From Bacilli bacterium (GTDB lineage Bacteria > Bacillota_I > Bacilli_A > RF39 > UBA660), in NCBI GenBank assembly GCA_017411235.1, contig JAFPMR010000081.1, positions 1 through 5,749 on the forward strand: 5,749 bases of DNA, given 5' to 3'. Of this stretch, positions 4,963-5,749 are shown one piece after another (position 1 is the first letter of the stretch; each line of letters begins with the position of its first letter). Position numbers and translations under genes: made by a program. The notes beneath the pieces were generated by a model. The model was not told where the DNA came from. It saw nothing but the letters and a program-made list of their open reading frames with translations, and searched no databases.

Positions 4963-5749
4963 TCTTCTTCACCACCAATGACATTAATTCTTTTCTATCA
5001 ATCTTACCATTCTTAGTAAGTGGCATTTCTTCAACTTGTTTTAAAATACCAGGTATCATATAAACAGGTAATGTTTCTTTTAAAGAACTATGTAATTCAG
5101 CCTTATCCATAGTACCAACATAGAAACCATATAGCTTTTGTTTTTCTTCATCAAATAAGCAGCAAGCTCTTTCTATGCCTTCTACTTTCATCATCGCTTT
5201 TTCAATCTCTTCTAATTCTATACGATGACCATTATATTTAATTTGGAAATCTTTTCTTCCTTGGAATACTAACTCATTTTGTTCATTATACATTCCAAGA
5301 TCCCCAGTTCTATAAATCAATTCAATATAATTTTTGTTTAGAGGATTTTGAACAAAATGTTTATCTGTTTCTTCTTTATTATTAAAGTATCCTAAAGCTA
5401 AACAAGTTCCGCTTACACATATTTCACCTTTAACATTAGGTTCAGTAATTAACTTATCATTATCATCTAATAAGAATACTCTTTCATTTTCAAAAGCTTC
5501 TCCTATAGGAATATATTTATCATATTCTCTATTTCTATCAATAACATGATAAGTACAATTACATGTTATTTCTGTAGGTCCATAAACATTAACAAATGTA
5601 GCTTTTGGTAAAGCTTCCATCCATTTATTTAAATGTTTAATAGGCATTACTTCTCCACTAAACAATATTTTATTAACAGTTTTTGGTACACGGTAATCTA
5701 AACCATGGAAAGTACTAATTAAACATAATGCAGATACTGCCCATACCAT
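4955..5749 (-). CDS. DltA-like AMP-forming amino acid:carrier protein ligase (partial, N-terminus beyond right edge)
   Basis: The C-terminal 264 residues of an adenylation enzyme are present; DltA is about 500 residues, so roughly the first half is outside. It should activate a carboxylate with ATP and load it on the carrier's phosphopantetheine. Visible adenylation motifs, numbered from the window edge: ILFSGEVMP (28-36), NVYGPTEIT (54-62, motif A5), GEICVSGTCLALGY (108-121, A6), YRTGDLG (146-152, A7), GRKDFQIKYNGHRIELEEIE (164-183, A8) and PLTKNGKIDR (243-252, A10) with catalytic Lys249. The A8 segment is very close to DltA. Ser31 replaces the cysteine that DltA has just before Gly-Glu, a residue tied to D-alanine selection. 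The first visible codon happens to be ATG but is not the start, because core domain sequence is missing. The 3' end overlaps the decarboxylase gene by 8 nt. Confidence 0.87.
   Translation of the reverse strand: MVWAVSALCLISTFHGLDYRVPKTVNKILFSGEVMPIKHLNKWMEALPKATFVNVYGPTEITCNCTYHVIDRNREYDKYIPIGEAFENERVFLLDDNDKLITEPNVKGEICVSGTCLALGYFNNKEETDKHFVQNPLNKNYIELIYRTGDLGMYNEQNELVFQGRKDFQIKYNGHRIELEEIEKAMMKVEGIERACCLFDEEKQKLYGFYVGTMDKAELHSSLKETLPVYMIPGILKQVEEMPLTKNGKIDRKELMSLVVKKND

Noticed and set aside
1..5749. CRISPR arrays, tRNA or rRNA genes, insertion sequences, riboswitch leaders
   Set aside because: No spaced direct repeats, cloverleaf-like segments, transposase motifs or long structured leaders were found. 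The operon's own leader lies beyond the right edge.

Overview
The window is very AT-rich and its seven genes all lie on the minus strand, so it reads right to left. UGA ends several genes and tryptophan is encoded by UGG, so this is the standard bacterial code rather than the Mycoplasma code. Clear Shine-Dalgarno sites, low GC, short leaders and a teichoic-acid-type acylation locus suggest a low-GC Bacillota (Firmicutes), perhaps a gut-type Bacilli/Erysipelotrichia or Clostridia relative. No marker here fixes the genus.

Region 985-5749 is one tightly packed operon related to, but different from, the dlt operon that D-alanylates teichoic acids. In reading order it holds: the C-terminal half of a DltA-like adenylating enzyme (cut by the right edge), a fold-type III PLP-dependent decarboxylase, a 76-residue acyl carrier protein, a membrane-bound O-acyltransferase (MBOAT), and a membrane-anchored SGNH/DltD-like protein. 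Neighbours overlap or are separated by at most 4 nt. A hairpin with a T-run at 953-981 closes the operon.

Three things set it apart from canonical dlt. A decarboxylase sits between ligase and carrier. The cysteine that precedes Gly-Glu in DltA is a serine. The MBOAT looks AlgI-type rather than DltB-type and ends in a tyrosine-containing motif resembling the acyl-relay tail of DltX. The working model is inference: the ligase loads an amino acid on the carrier, the decarboxylase makes or trims it, the MBOAT moves it across the membrane, and the SGNH protein places it on an envelope polymer. The product could be something other than D-alanine, such as an omega-amino acid or lysine.

Region 1-948 holds two smaller transcription units: a GNAT acetyltransferase with its own promoter directly behind the dlt-like terminator, and a small thioredoxin-like CPSC protein. 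The latter overlaps by ATGA the start of an exported or membrane protein that runs off the left edge. No tRNA, rRNA, CRISPR array, insertion sequence or long repeat was seen, and no gene-free stretch exceeds 300 bases.
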